This document shows, piece after piece, positions 1 to 8,885 of a stretch of DNA of 64,000 nucleotides. The position numbers were made by a program, and so were the translations under genes. Source of the stretch: Streptomyces sp. NBC_00433 (GTDB taxonomy: Bacteria; Actinomycetota; Actinomycetes; Streptomycetales; Streptomycetaceae); contig CP107926.1 of NCBI GenBank assembly GCA_036015235.1, forward strand, positions 1,054,001 through 1,118,000, given 5' to 3'. The notes under the pieces were generated by a model that did no database searches, was not told the DNA's origin, and worked only from the letters and a program-made list of their open reading frames with translations. How positions within the stretch are numbered: the stretch's first letter is position 1; each line of letters opens with the position of its first letter.

Positions 1-849
1 ATCCGTGACGCGCGGTTCGACGAGGACGGCCAACTCCACTACGAGATGAACGACTTCGCGAACCGCCAGGTGATCCTCGCCAACGGCAGGGCGTGGCCGT
101 ACTTCGAGGTGGCCGCCCGGAAATACCGCTTCCGTTTCTACAACACGGCCAATCTGCGCTCCTTCGCCCTCGCCCTGGCGGACGGCTCGCCGATCACAGT
201 CATCGGCACCGACGGCGGACTGCTCGCCGCCCCCTTCGAGACCGCGTCGGTGACGCTGTCGCCCGGCGAGCGCGCCGACGTCGTGATCGACTTCTCGCGC
301 TACCCGGTGGGCACGGAGCTGGAGTTGCGGAATGTCATCGCGCAGCCGCCGGGACAGCCGGCCGACGTGGGGCAGGTGCTGCAATTCCGCGTCACCCGCA
401 CCGCGCGGGACACCAGCGTGGTCCCGGCCGCGCTGCGCACCCTCCCGCCGCTGCCGCCCGCCACGGTCGAGCGCTCCTTCAGCCTCCTCATGGACGAGTC
501 GCAGCCGCAGCCCGCCTACGCGTACATCAACGGCAAGGAGTTCGACGACCAGCGGATCGACACCACGATCGCCTACGGCACCACCGAGGTCTGGACGGTC
601 ACCAACGCCAACCTGCGCGCGCCGCACAACTTCCACATCCACCTCGTGCAGTTCCGGGTGCTGGAACGCAACGGGGTGGCGGTGACCTCGGGCGCGGAGA
701 GCGGGCTCAAGGACACCGTGATGCTCAAAGCGGGCGAGACGGTGAAGCTGCAGGCCACCTTCGGCGGCTACCGGGGCGTCTACGTCTACCACTGCCACCT
801 GTTCGACCACGCCTCGATGGGCATGATGGCGCAGATGCAGGTCGTCTGA
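1..849 (+). CDS. multicopper oxidase, C-terminal part (5' end outside window)
   Basis: The reading frame is open from base 1, so the gene starts before the window; about 282 residues are visible. These cover the second and third cupredoxin domains. The type 1/type 3 copper motif HNFHIH lies at 625-642 and the diagnostic HCHLFDHASMGM motif at 790-825, with the axial Met present, so the copper sites look intact. Family knowledge: laccase/bilirubin oxidase/phenoxazinone synthase-type enzymes oxidise phenols or metal ions and reduce O2 to water. The signal peptide and first domain cannot be seen, so substrate class and export route are unknown. A strong hairpin follows the stop. Confidence 0.93.
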   Translation: MRDARFDEDGQLHYEMNDFANRQVILANGRAWPYFEVAARKYRFRFYNTANLRSFALALADGSPITVIGTDGGLLAAPFETASVTLSPGERADVVIDFSRYPVGTELELRNVIAQPPGQPADVGQVLQFRVTRTARDTSVVPAALRTLPPLPPATVERSFSLLMDESQPQPAYAYINGKEFDDQRIDTTIAYGTTEVWTVTNANLRAPHNFHIHLVQFRVLERNGVAVTSGAESGLKDTVMLKAGETVKLQATFGGYRGVYVYHCHLFDHASMGMMAQMQVV

Positions 850-900
850 GGACAGCCGTCCGAGGGCGGTCGTCCGGGCACGATGCGCGCCACAGCCGAA

Positions 901-931
901 GGACGGCTGCCGGGTCCTCCGGCAGCCGTCC
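901..931. terminator. bidirectional hairpin terminator
   Basis: A perfect 13-bp inverted repeat (arms 901-913 and 919-931) with a 5-nt loop sits between the convergent multicopper oxidase and the broken GH3 gene. There is no T-run, as is common in streptomycetes. Confidence 0.7.
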
Positions 932-940
932 CGGCCGTGA

Positions 941-3270
941 TCAGCTCGCGGGCACCAACTGGGCCATGTCGAACCCGGCGACGTCCTTGCTGGAGCCGAT
1001 GCCGTCACCCCACTGCGTGTAGCCCTTGCGGACCCCGTTGTCCTTCTCGTTGAGGTCCAGCGCGAAGGAGAACACGTTGTTCGCCGTCGGCTGCACCGAG
1101 GTGAGGTCGCTCCACGGCACCGCCAGTTCGTAGAGCGTGGTGTGGGTGGCCTCGTCCCTGGTCACGTTGACGGTCGCGTCCGTGACCGGGCCGCTGCCCT
1201 CGGTCGGAGCGGTCCACCGGTAGAGCCGGGCGCCGAGCGAGGTGAGCGCGGCTCCGTATTCGTAGTGTCCGGCCGCCGACGCGCTGCTCTCGGTGGCCGA
1301 CGAGCCCGGCACCCCCGACGTGGCCGCGAACTGCAGGCAGTCGCCCTGCCAGATGTTGGCGTCGGTCGCGGGTTCCGACTGGACGTCGTCGGTGATGTCC
1401 GCCGTCAGGTAGAGGTTGTCGGCGTCCCAGTCGAGCCACACCTTGCCCGACAGGTCGGACGGGCCGCCGTAGGGCTGCGAGCCGTCCAGCGACACCCAGG
1501 TCCCGTCTGCGGTGGTGGCGAGGTCCACCGCGGGGCCGTCCTTCACCTGGTCGAGCGTCCATGACTTGCCGAGGCTCTTGTTGACCACGGGCAGGAAGGT
1601 GACGTGCCCGGTGAGGGCTTCCGACGACAGGTCACCGGAGATGACGCTCGTCACCGGGAAGGCGTATTGCTTGGCGAAGCCGATGCCCGTCACGGGTACG
1701 TCCACGGTGGCCGACCCCTGGGGGGCGATGGTCGCGCTGACCGGCTGCGTGCCCGTCGCGCTGCCGAGCTTCCACTTGACGGCCGTCACCGTGGTCGGGG
1801 TGTCCGACGGGTTGTGCACGACCACCTGGAGCGAGCCGGCCGCCGGGCTCATCCCGGTCACCACCGGCGTGACCTGCTCGGGGGTGGCGCCCGAGGTCAC
1901 GGTGAGCGTGCTGACGGCGGCCTGGGTGTAGGCGCCGGCGCCGCCGGTGAAGGCCGCCGTGGCGTCCAGTTCGGCCTTGGCGCCGGGGCTCGCCGACGCC
2001 GGGACGGTGACGCTCCAGGTGGCCGTCACCTGCCCGCCGGGGGCGACGTTGGACACCGAGACCGGCGAGGTGGGCGCCGCGGTCCAGCCGCTCGGCGAGC
2101 CGAGCTCCATCGACAGGTTGCGGATCGCCTGGGCGCTGGTGTTCGCGAAGGTCGCGGTCGCGGTGATCGTGGTGTTGGGCTTGACGATGCCCGCCGCCTG
2201 GAGGGTGAACGGGCTCTGCACCACGATCGGGGCCGTGCCGGTCACACCGTCCACCGTCACCTCGATCGTCGCGGCACCGGGCGCCCGCATGGCGACCACG
2301 CCGGTGCGGCTGACCGTGGCGACCCGCGGGTCGCTGGAGCGGTGGGTGACGCGGCTGCGGGACAGGTCGGCGAACGACTGGTCGTTGTCGGCCGCTTCGA
2401 CGATGCTGTCCGCGGCCGCGTGCTGCTGCTCGAGCGTGGGATCGGTGTCCGGGGCGATCCACGGGTTCTTGCCCGTGAGGTTCAGCGTGTCGCCGGCCTT
2501 GAAGACCACCTGGCCCGGCTGGACGGTGACCGACCGCACCCGCGGGGTGATGGCGCCGTGCACCTGTACCGTGCCGGTTCCGGCCGCGGTGGCGGAGTCG
2601 GGTCCGACGCGGAATTGGTAGTCGCCGTTGCGGACGACCTGCTTCAGCGCGCCCTCGTCCCACTGGCTGAGGTCGGCGGCCTTGACGGACAGGTCGATGT
2701 GCTGGGTGTGCCCCGGCGCGAGCACCGCCGTCTTACGGAAGCCGGCCAGCTGCTCCTTCGGCAACTCCGCGCCGGGCACGGTGAATTGCCGCGCCGCGTA
2801 GAGCTGGGCGACCGTCGAGCCGGCGACCTTGCCGGTGTTGGTGACGTCGAAGCCGACGCGTACGGTGCCGTCGGCGGACACCGAACCGGGTCCGACCTTG
2901 ACGTGGGAGTAGGCGAACTGCGAGTAGGACAGGCCGTATCCGAAGGGGTAGGTCGGCTTGCCGGTGAAGTGCATGTACGTACGGCCGAGTCCGCCGGTCT
3001 GCGACGGGGTGAGCCCGTAGTTGTCCATCGGCGGGAGCTGCGAATCGTCGGCGTACCAGGTGAAGTCCAGGTGCCCGGAGGGGTTCACCTTGCCGAACAG
3101 GACCTGGGCGTGCGCCGAGCCCTGGCTCTCGCCGTTGTAGCCGCTGAAGACGATCGCCGGGAAGTCCTGCTGGGCCTCCTTGATGTCGTACGGGCCGTCG
3201 GCCTGCATGACCAGCGCGGTGCGCGGGTTGCCCAGCGCGGCGACCTGGCTGATCAGCTCGGACGCGTTCC
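941..3270 (-). pseudogene. GH3 beta-glycosidase remnant: C-terminal domains only, catalytic barrel missing
   Basis: Read on the minus strand, recognisable homology begins at about 3270 with the GH3 C-terminal alpha/beta sandwich (motif YNGESQG, then the PFGYGLSYSQF signature). Next come a fibronectin-III-like domain, a bacterial Ig-like (BIG-type) domain, a NEW3-type domain and a C-terminal CBM9-like carbohydrate-binding domain (last ~190 residues). The N-terminal TIM barrel with the catalytic Asp is absent. The open frame continues to 3451, but that part overlaps the divergent MazG-like gene, has no GH3 features and has no convincing start. The remnant is therefore a 5'-truncated pseudogene that once encoded a secreted multi-domain glucosidase/xylosidase. 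The junction falls at about 3265-3280. Confidence 0.82.
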
Positions 3271-3279
3271 TCACCTCGC

Positions 3280-3285
3280 TAGGCT
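3280..3285 (+). promoter_or_regulatory. possible -10 box of the MazG-like gene
   Basis: TAGGCT at 3280-3285 fits the streptomycete housekeeping -10 pattern TAGNNT and would give a leader of about 30 nt. I see no good -35. It lies exactly at the point where GH3 homology stops, which suggests the incoming gene carries its own promoter. Confidence 0.3.
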
Positions 3286-3320
3286 GCGACCGACCTGCTG
3301 CCCCACTCGTCGGAGGAGCC

Positions 3321-3626
3321 ATGGACATCCGGTCCGCCCAGAAGCTCGCCTGGGAGAACAAGACCGCCAAGGGCTTCAACACCACCGACGTGCCCCTGGA
3401 GTTCGGCCTCCTGACCGCCGAGATCGGCGAGGCTTTCACCGCCTGGCGCAAGGGCCTCCCCGACTTCGGCGAGGAGCTGGCCGACGTCTTCCTCTACCTG
3501 GTGGCCCTCGCGGAGATGAACGGCATCGACCTCGGCGACGAGGTGGCCCACAAGATCGACAAGAACACCCGCCGTGTGTACGAGCGCAACGAGCACGGGG
3601 TACCGATCAGGGTCAGCGACGAATGA
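3321..3626 (+). CDS. MazG-like nucleotide pyrophosphohydrolase
   Basis: The product is 101 aa. Start ATG 3321 has GGAGGAG five bases or so upstream; the longer frame from 3180 runs through GH3 sequence and is rejected. The all-alpha NTP pyrophosphatase signature is present: EIGEA in the first helix and EELADV downstream (EExxE...ExxD metal-binding pattern). Members hydrolyse (d)NTPs to NMP plus PPi. The single short domain resembles the small MazG-like/dCTPase type rather than full two-domain MazG. The gene abuts the truncated GH3 gene, and about 500 bases downstream lies a TIR-like gene on the other strand. The true substrate is unknown. Confidence 0.85.
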   Translation: MDIRSAQKLAWENKTAKGFNTTDVPLEFGLLTAEIGEAFTAWRKGLPDFGEELADVFLYLVALAEMNGIDLGDEVAHKIDKNTRRVYERNEHGVPIRVSDE

Positions 3627-4135
3627 AGCGATGCTGCTAGATCATCAACATCCGATTTCTCACCGACCACTTGCCGCCCGGGCCGGAGCGTTGGACTAGT
3701 TGTTGTCTGCGCTGGTCATCCGGTCCGTTTATGACCGCTGTAAAACCGTCCCGACTCCAAGGGGCAGCACCAAAATCCCCCTCCTGTTCCAAGCTGCGGC
3801 GAACCGTGGGAACAGCACCACATCGGCCGTATGGCTCTCAATGCTTTGCACACCCTGAGCAGGAGCACTCCGATGCAAATTTCCTGACACTGCGCACCCG
3901 GCCGATTGAGGTCGGCCATGCGAAGCTGCCGATCTGATGCCCTACGAAGACCTACCGACTCGACTGCCGGCGGGGACTCCGCACATTGGCGATTCTCATT
4001 TGCCTACACCGACCTACGGCAACCCGAAGGAACTCTGGAGCCGTCGGCTAAGGGTGGTCGTCCAGTGATCGATGCCCCGGCATTGAACACTGGAAGGCCC
4101 GAATGCAGCCGTGGTTGCACCGCAACGTTGAGCGG
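3627..4135. other. 509-base stretch without a convincing gene
   Basis: Several short overlapping frames exist on both strands, but none has a ribosome site, third-position GC bias or recognisable motifs. Base composition is visibly less GC-rich than the flanks, consistent with imported or decaying DNA. Confidence 0.55.
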
Positions 4136-4804
4136 TTACAAGAGCTTGTCGAGAGAGGCTTCGATGCCGGCAGCGCGCAGTTCCGACACGAGACCCATAC
4201 GCCATGCTTTGTTCGGGTCGAGGGGCACGTAGGTGACTCCCAGGTAGTCGCTGGGGATTTCCACACCCGGCTCATGGAGTGCCGCCACCTTGTTGCGGCC
4301 GAGTAGCCCGAGGAACAAGCCAAGCTCAAGGATCACATTTTGACGCGCGCGCCTCTGCAGGCTGCCCCCACCCATGAGGCCACCCTCGTCGTCTCCGGTC
4401 AACAGGACAACCGCGTACGCGGCCTTCTGAGCGTGTTCAAGTAGCTTCCCCAGGATGTCCGCTCCCTGTCCAGCCATTTCGTCGAGGACAATAACCTCCC
4501 GCTTAGTGCATCGCTCCAAAAAGCCCCGGACATCCTCCCGCGACAAATGGTCGCGACCATGGACAAGGAAGATCGCTTCGCCGGACTCGCTACGGTCGAC
4601 ACGAGGCGCCGCATACGACCAGAGTTCAAGTCGATCGCGGATAGATTCCAATACACGCGAACATCCTATCTCGCCCATGTGGCCGCTCGTCCTCGTCTTG
4701 ACAGACGGTCCAAACTCCCGACCAATATCTCTGGCGGGCAGTGGTAGGGACTTCAGCGCCGGGGGCGTGCGGCGGCGGTCCGGAATCACGGCGACCCGTC
4801 GCAC
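4136..4804 (-). CDS. TIR-like (CAP12/Pycsar-type, PF10137-like) nucleotide-binding protein
   Basis: The product is 222 aa from GTG 4804; an internal ATG at 4678 (180 aa) is an alternative. The C-terminal ~150 residues match the predicted nucleotide-binding TIR-like family: IFLVHGRD at the first strand, a RGFLE-type helix, VVLLTGDDEG, and the hallmark RARQNVILELGLFLGLLGR segment containing the Glu that in CAP12-type proteins serves NAD+ cleavage. Family knowledge: such domains act as NADase effectors in CBASS/Pycsar anti-phage systems, but standalone copies of unknown role are common. No cyclase or sensor gene is adjacent. Codon use is less GC-biased than in neighbouring genes, which suggests acquisition. 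Confidence 0.75.
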   Translation of the reverse strand: MRRVAVIPDRRRTPPALKSLPLPARDIGREFGPSVKTRTSGHMGEIGCSRVLESIRDRLELWSYAAPRVDRSESGEAIFLVHGRDHLSREDVRGFLERCTKREVIVLDEMAGQGADILGKLLEHAQKAAYAVVLLTGDDEGGLMGGGSLQRRARQNVILELGLFLGLLGRNKVAALHEPGVEIPSDYLGVTYVPLDPNKAWRMGLVSELRAAGIEASLDKLL

Positions 4805-5332
4805 CCAACTTTGCGCAGACAGCGCCCCGTGCTACGTCGATGGTCTTGACCTTGGCGACCATGCCCCAAGCAGTCCAGGAGGGCTCGCCAATCAGGAATA
4901 GCGGATGCTGAGTTGGCCCGGTAGAAGGCGGCAGGTAGATCGGGGGCTTGCAACGCAGCGAACCGGGACAGCCTGGGCACAGGTGGCGTCTCAAACGCGG
5001 CGGGTGAGCGGCGCACGACTCGGGACCAGTCTGCAAGCAGTCCGTAGCGCAGTCGAAAAGGGCCGTTGGGTGCCAACGCTGGTCAGCGGAAGGCGCCAGG
5101 TCAGGCCGAGTGGCGAGCTCCGCCGCAGGTCAGAAGGTTGACCGAATGGCTCATCACCAACTTTGCGAGACCGTCCCATGGGTCCACGCAGTCCGTGCAG
5201 ACCCTGGCGGTCTCGTACCGCTTTTCGTAGAGGCTGAGTACAACGGGGCGTCGAGCAACGACTCCTTGGTGCCGGAGCTTCGGTACAGCGTGGCCGCATG
5301 GTGGTGCAGTCGGGTGTGGAATGGGCCGGGGC
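4805..5332. other. 528-base stretch, possible gene debris
   Basis: There is no complete gene. Minus-strand frames here carry protein-like but unanchored segments (for example a stretch ending about 5101, and one at 4990-5076 that would run toward the TIR-like gene in a different frame). This looks like frameshifted remnants, but I recognise no family. Confidence 0.4.
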
Positions 5333-5950
5333 TCAGTGGGCGGCGAACCTCGTGGCCGAGGCCAGGAACTGGGGCAGGTGGGGGGCGAAGGCTGGGTGGG
5401 GTGGCTCTGGGGAGCCGGGGAGTTCGGTGCCGGCGGGGTGGAGTCGCCGGAGCGCATCGACGGTGTGGCGTTGGTGGAGCGGGTTCTCCGGGGCTGAGGG
5501 GAGCACGCTGATCGGCATCTTGAGCGTTGCCAGTTCGGCGTCGGTGACGCCTCGCAGGGTCTGGCCGTCCAGCAGGGCCCGGATGGTCCGGTCGGAGGCG
5601 CCGAGGCTGGTCAGGGCGATGCGGGTGCGGGCGTCCGCTGCGGGATCTCCTGCGGTTGCGGGCCATGCCAGCAGCAGTCTTGCGATCCGGTCGGGGATGG
5701 CCAACGCGAGGCGAACGGCCGCCGAGCACCCGTTTGATCCCGCCACCACGGAGACGGGTCCGCTGGGTAGGGCGGCGGCGAGGTGCTCCACCTCCGCATC
5801 CCAACTCGGTGGGCGGTGCAGGCGGTTCGGTGCAAGCACCGTGAAGCCCTCTCGTTCGAGGCCGGCCGTGATTCCCGGTGCTGCCCAGAAGCGGTCGGCG
5901 TCCATGCTGTCTTCCCACAGGCCGCCGTGGATCAGCAGGACTGCTGGCAT
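5333..5950 (-). CDS. alpha/beta-fold hydrolase
   Basis: The product is 205 aa from ATG 5950; the much longer frame to 6946 crosses the protease gene and is rejected. A GTG at 5965 is an alternative that would start even closer to the protease stop. It opens with the oxyanion strand VLLIHGGLW and has a nucleophile elbow VAGSNGCS (Ser72), a conserved late strand ISVLPSAPEN and a C-terminal PPHPAF that supplies the likely catalytic His. It is small for the fold, with little or no cap, and has no signal peptide. It lies 26 bases after the protease on the same strand, possibly co-transcribed. Substrate is unknown. Confidence 0.8.
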   Translation of the reverse strand: MPAVLLIHGGLWEDSMDADRFWAAPGITAGLEREGFTVLAPNRLHRPPSWDAEVEHLAAALPSGPVSVVAGSNGCSAAVRLALAIPDRIARLLLAWPATAGDPAADARTRIALTSLGASDRTIRALLDGQTLRGVTDAELATLKMPISVLPSAPENPLHQRHTVDALRRLHPAGTELPGSPEPPHPAFAPHLPQFLASATRFAAH

Positions 5951-5976
5951 CGGTTGATACCGCACGACGGTCGGGG

Positions 5977-6657
5977 TCAATACAGCGACAGCCCGTAGGC
6001 CGCCAGGACCTCGGTCAGGGGCTGGTAGTAACCGGTGCCGCCGCTGGTGCAGTTGCCTGATCCGCCGGAGAAGAGGCCGAGGGCCGTCGAGCCCGAGAAC
6101 AGCACGCCGCCCGGGTCCCCGGGCTCGGTGCAGACGGTGGTGGCGATCAGGCCGCTCACGACCCCGCCGCCGCCGTAGTTGACCGTGGCGTTGAGGGCCG
6201 TGACCGTGCCGCAGTGCTGGCCGCTGACCGTGCTCCTGCTGCATACCGGCTCGCCGACATACGCGCTGCCGACCGACTTGAAGCCGCTGCCGGGGTGCGG
6301 CACCGCCGGGTTGTCGTAGCGGACCAGGCCGTAGTCGTTGCCGGGGAAGGAGGTGGCCACGGTCGGGCCGATGTACGTGGTCAGGGCGGCGGTCGTGTAC
6401 CAGGCCGTGGTGCCCTGGGTGCAGTGGCCCGGCAGGACCATGTAATACGTGGTGCCGCCGCGGGCGTTGACCTGGACCCGGCAGGCGGTGCCGCTGCTGG
6501 AGTAGACCAGGTCGCCGGCGGAGACCTGAGGCCGCGGTGCGGGCGCGGCGGCGGCCGCGGGTGCCGCGAAGGCGGCAAGCGTCGCGGCGAGCGCGAGCGC
6601 GGCCAGGCCGGATCGGCGGACGGCGGGCCGGGTGGTGGAGCGGTGTCCGATCCTCAA
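5977..6657 (-). CDS. secreted S1-family (chymotrypsin-like) protease homologue, catalytic Ser replaced by Pro
   Basis: The product is 226 aa with AGGAGG before ATG 6657. A Sec signal peptide (Arg-rich start, Ala/Leu core to about residue 38) precedes a streptogrisin-like fold without a visible propeptide. His78 (PGHC) and Asp108 (GNDYG) of the triad are present, and paired cysteines fit the usual disulfides. The nucleophile motif that should read GDSGG reads GDPGG: codon 6112-6114 is CCG (Pro182), one base from the Ser codon TCG. The protein is therefore predicted inactive as a serine protease. It may be a pseudoenzyme, a recently inactivated gene, or a sequencing error. Confidence 0.88.
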   Translation of the reverse strand: MRIGHRSTTRPAVRRSGLAALALAATLAAFAAPAAAAAPAPRPQVSAGDLVYSSSGTACRVQVNARGGTTYYMVLPGHCTQGTTAWYTTAALTTYIGPTVATSFPGNDYGLVRYDNPAVPHPGSGFKSVGSAYVGEPVCSRSTVSGQHCGTVTALNATVNYGGGGVVSGLIATTVCTEPGDPGGVLFSGSTALGLFSGGSGNCTSGGTGYYQPLTEVLAAYGLSLY

Positions 6658-6881
6658 CGGAGCCTCCTGGGTGGGCGGGTCGCGTCGCCCCGGCGGCGCG
6701 GCTCAAGGCGCCGGGCGCCGCACCGCGCACTGCGGAGAGCACCGCGGCGGCACCCCTGCACGGCATGGCCCTGACACTGTGGGCCCAGTATGCGAACGGG
6801 GCAGGACGGGCACAAGGGCACAATGGGGCAGGCCCCGCGCACCCGTACGCCACCCCCGTACGCCCCTGTACGCCGGCCGGG

Positions 6882-7559
6882 TCAGCCCTCGGGCCCGCCT
6901 GACGGAACCCGTCCGGCCGACGCGGTCCGGCCCGAACGCCAGGCAAGGGCGTCGTCGCCGAAGGAGGCGGTGAGCGCCATGGCGATCAGGTCGGGCAGTT
7001 CGGACCGCCCGTCCTCCTCGGCCCAGCGCGTCATCGCCGTGTGCATCACGGCCAGGCAGGCGCTGACCGCGGCCCGTGCGCGGAAGGCGCCGTCAGGGTC
7101 GGACGGGGTGTCCCCGAGGGCCTCGATGACGGTCTGCTGCAACGCGTACTGGCGGTCCAGGTGCCGGGCCCGCAGCGCGGGGGTGCGGACCATGAGCCGG
7201 AGGCAGTCCAGCAGGACCCGCCGCCTCGCCGCCGTCTCGTCCCCGTCGCCACAGGTCAGCACCTCGGCCGCCTCGACGAGCGCGCCACCGACGCGTCGCA
7301 CCAGGGGGTGCGCCGCGGACGTCGCGGCGACCAACCCGGCGATGAGCCGGGCCGGCTGGTTCGGGACGACGACGAGGTCCTCCTTGGTGGGGAAGTGCCG
7401 GTAGACGGTCATCGCCGCGACACCGGCGGCCTCCGCGACGTCGGCCACGGTCACCTCGTCGTAGCCCTGGTCGGTGAAGAGCCGCACGGCGTGCGTCTGG
7501 ATCAGCCGGCGCGTCTCGGCCCGCTGCCGCTCCCTGAGGGTTGGCCGTCCTTCACTCAC
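6882..7559 (-). CDS. TetR family transcriptional regulator
   Basis: The product is 225 aa. The N-terminal helix-turn-helix is typical: a TRRLIQTHAVRLF first helix, VTVADVAEAAGV, then the recognition helix MTVYRHFPTKEDL at residues ~42-57. The C-terminal ligand domain is not recognisable to a specific class. The gene is not close to an obvious target: the downstream gene on this strand is the protease homologue, and upstream lies a 540-base gap. An imperfect repeat just before its start suggests autoregulation. Confidence 0.92.
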   Translation of the reverse strand: MSEGRPTLRERQRAETRRLIQTHAVRLFTDQGYDEVTVADVAEAAGVAAMTVYRHFPTKEDLVVVPNQPARLIAGLVAATSAAHPLVRRVGGALVEAAEVLTCGDGDETAARRRVLLDCLRLMVRTPALRARHLDRQYALQQTVIEALGDTPSDPDGAFRARAAVSACLAVMHTAMTRWAEEDGRSELPDLIAMALTASFGDDALAWRSGRTASAGRVPSGGPEG

Positions 7560-8102
7560 GTGATAGACACTACCGCGGTGTTAGCGACTCACACCTGGCA
7601 GGGGCGGGGGCATGACCGCAGGTACGGTCGTGCCACAGGGGACGGCCGTTCGGAGGGGGGCGGCCGTACCACGCGCGGCGCTCGGCGCGGCTTCGGACGC
7701 TGTGCCGCACGGCAGGGGCGCCGAACAGCCGGCGCTGCGCGTCCGGCCCCGGCGGCAGAGTGCCCGCGGGCAACCGGGCCATCATCCGCCTCGCCCGTCA
7801 CGGGCGGCGCAGGCACAACTCTTCGGCGCGGGCCGCGTCTTCAGGCAGGCCGCGCAGGACCGTCACCGTACGTCTCGTACGCGCTCGGGCCCGGCCGTGT
7901 ACGCCGGGTCGGGTCGTACACGCCCGTGCCCGGCCGCGGCGTCGGGCCGTACGCGCCCGGCACCTGCCACCGCGCCAGGTCGGGAAAACCTCGTGCGGCC
8001 GTGCAACCCGGCAGCGGTGAACGGGAGTACCTACGGACGGACTTGGCCTTCACCGGGCCGCGCGGTGCCGAGCCGCACGGTTCGTTCTCACGAGGAGTAG
8101 AC
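7560..8102. other. 543-base intergenic region
   Basis: Long open frames cross this stretch, but they are GC-bias shadows without start sites. Apart from the weak operator at its left end and repeated GTACGCC/GTACGCG-like words around 7870-7960, I see no structure. It presumably holds the promoter of the following secreted-protein gene. Confidence 0.5.
7567..7581. promoter_or_regulatory. weak TetR-type operator candidate
   Basis: ACAC (7567-7570) and GTGT (7578-7581) flank a GC-rich centre immediately upstream of the tetR start codon; the outer TAG/TTA bases extend the symmetry imperfectly. The position suits autorepression, but the symmetry is poor. Confidence 0.3.
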
Positions 8103-8828
8103 GTGGCTGTCAGTTTCATCAGGAAGGTCGGCGTGGCGGGTGCCGCCGTCGCCGCGGTCGGGGGGATCTCCTTCGGGGCGTCGGCTTTCGCGACCGGCCC
8201 GGGATCCGCCGGGCACCACACCGCGGCGCCGGCCGCCGCACCACGCGGACACAAGGCCGCCGCGCCGGTCGCGCACGAGGCCGCCGCGAAACCCGCGGCC
8301 CCGAAGGTCGTCAGGCAGCTGATCGGCAAGGGCGAGGTCCACGGCACGGCCTGGTCGGTGACCCTGGAGTTCCACCCGACGCTGCCCGAGGGTTACGACA
8401 TCCCGTCCTTCCCGCCTTCCGGCGTGAAGGACGCTCCCTCCACGCCCGCCAAGAAGGTGACGGCGCTGGTGTGCCAGCGGATGGTCATCGACGGCGTCCG
8501 CGTGGACCACCAGGGCGGCCCCTGGGCGGACTGCCAGCCGGTGGACGGTGCCCACGACCCCGGCAGGAGCGGTGAGGCGGGCCTGTGGGGCCTGCACGAC
8601 AAGGGCACCAGTGGTTTCCGGCTCTTCGTCGCCAATCCGGAGTCCCAGGTCGCCTACGGCGTGGTCATCCTGGCCGACGGCACCCGGCTGACCGCCCGTA
8701 CGGTCACCGTGCCCGGCACCGCCTACCGCGCCTGGGCCGTGGCGATCCCGCAGGGCAGGACCATCGCCTCGGTCGACCAGTACGACGCCCGGGACCACCG
8801 GATCAGCCACGAGACCGAGTGGCGCTGA
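8103..8828 (+). CDS. secreted protein with the duplicated sigma-locus domain (first copy)
   Basis: The product is 241 aa from GTG 8103 with ACGAGGAG upstream; the frame is open much further left but without a start signal. A signal peptide (residues 1-31) is followed by an Ala/Pro/His-rich linker and a ~165-residue domain of unknown family. That domain is nearly identical in pattern to the C-terminus of the gene at 9437: shared blocks include GTAWSVTLEF, CQRMVIDGVRVDHQGGPW, GLWGLH-KGTSGFRLFVA and a C-terminal SHETEWR. Two conserved Cys could form a disulfide outside the cell. It lies 57 bases upstream of a SigE-family sigma factor. I do not recognise a function; an extracellular sensor or ligand decoy is one inference. 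Confidence 0.8.
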   Translation: MAVSFIRKVGVAGAAVAAVGGISFGASAFATGPGSAGHHTAAPAAAPRGHKAAAPVAHEAAAKPAAPKVVRQLIGKGEVHGTAWSVTLEFHPTLPEGYDIPSFPPSGVKDAPSTPAKKVTALVCQRMVIDGVRVDHQGGPWADCQPVDGAHDPGRSGEAGLWGLHDKGTSGFRLFVANPESQVAYGVVILADGTRLTARTVTVPGTAYRAWAVAIPQGRTIASVDQYDARDHRISHETEWR

Positions 8829-8831
8829 GCG
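8332..8831 (+). repeat. diverged direct repeat, copy 1 (duplicated domain DNA)
   Basis: This ~500-base segment is repeated at 9736-10186 with long identical runs, for example around 8750-8795 versus 10100-10145. It encodes the shared extracellular domain. Confidence 0.8.
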
Positions 8832-8885
8832 GACGCCCGCGGCAGCGAGGAATGCGACGAGGACGAAGGATGGGACACCCCTTCC

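Noticed and set aside
1604-3640. 678-codon plus-strand frame opposite the GH3 remnant
   Set aside because: Arg/Gly/Ala-rich composition without domains; it is an antisense shadow of the GC-biased GH3 frame.
5951-6946. N-terminal extension of the alpha/beta hydrolase frame
   Set aside because: It lies out of frame over the protease gene and is Arg/Pro-rich noise; the hydrolase fold starts at 5950.
7041-8102. Upstream extension of the secreted-protein frame
   Set aside because: The frame is open to 7041 but runs antisense through tetR; the GTG at 8103 with a ribosome site and signal peptide is the real start.
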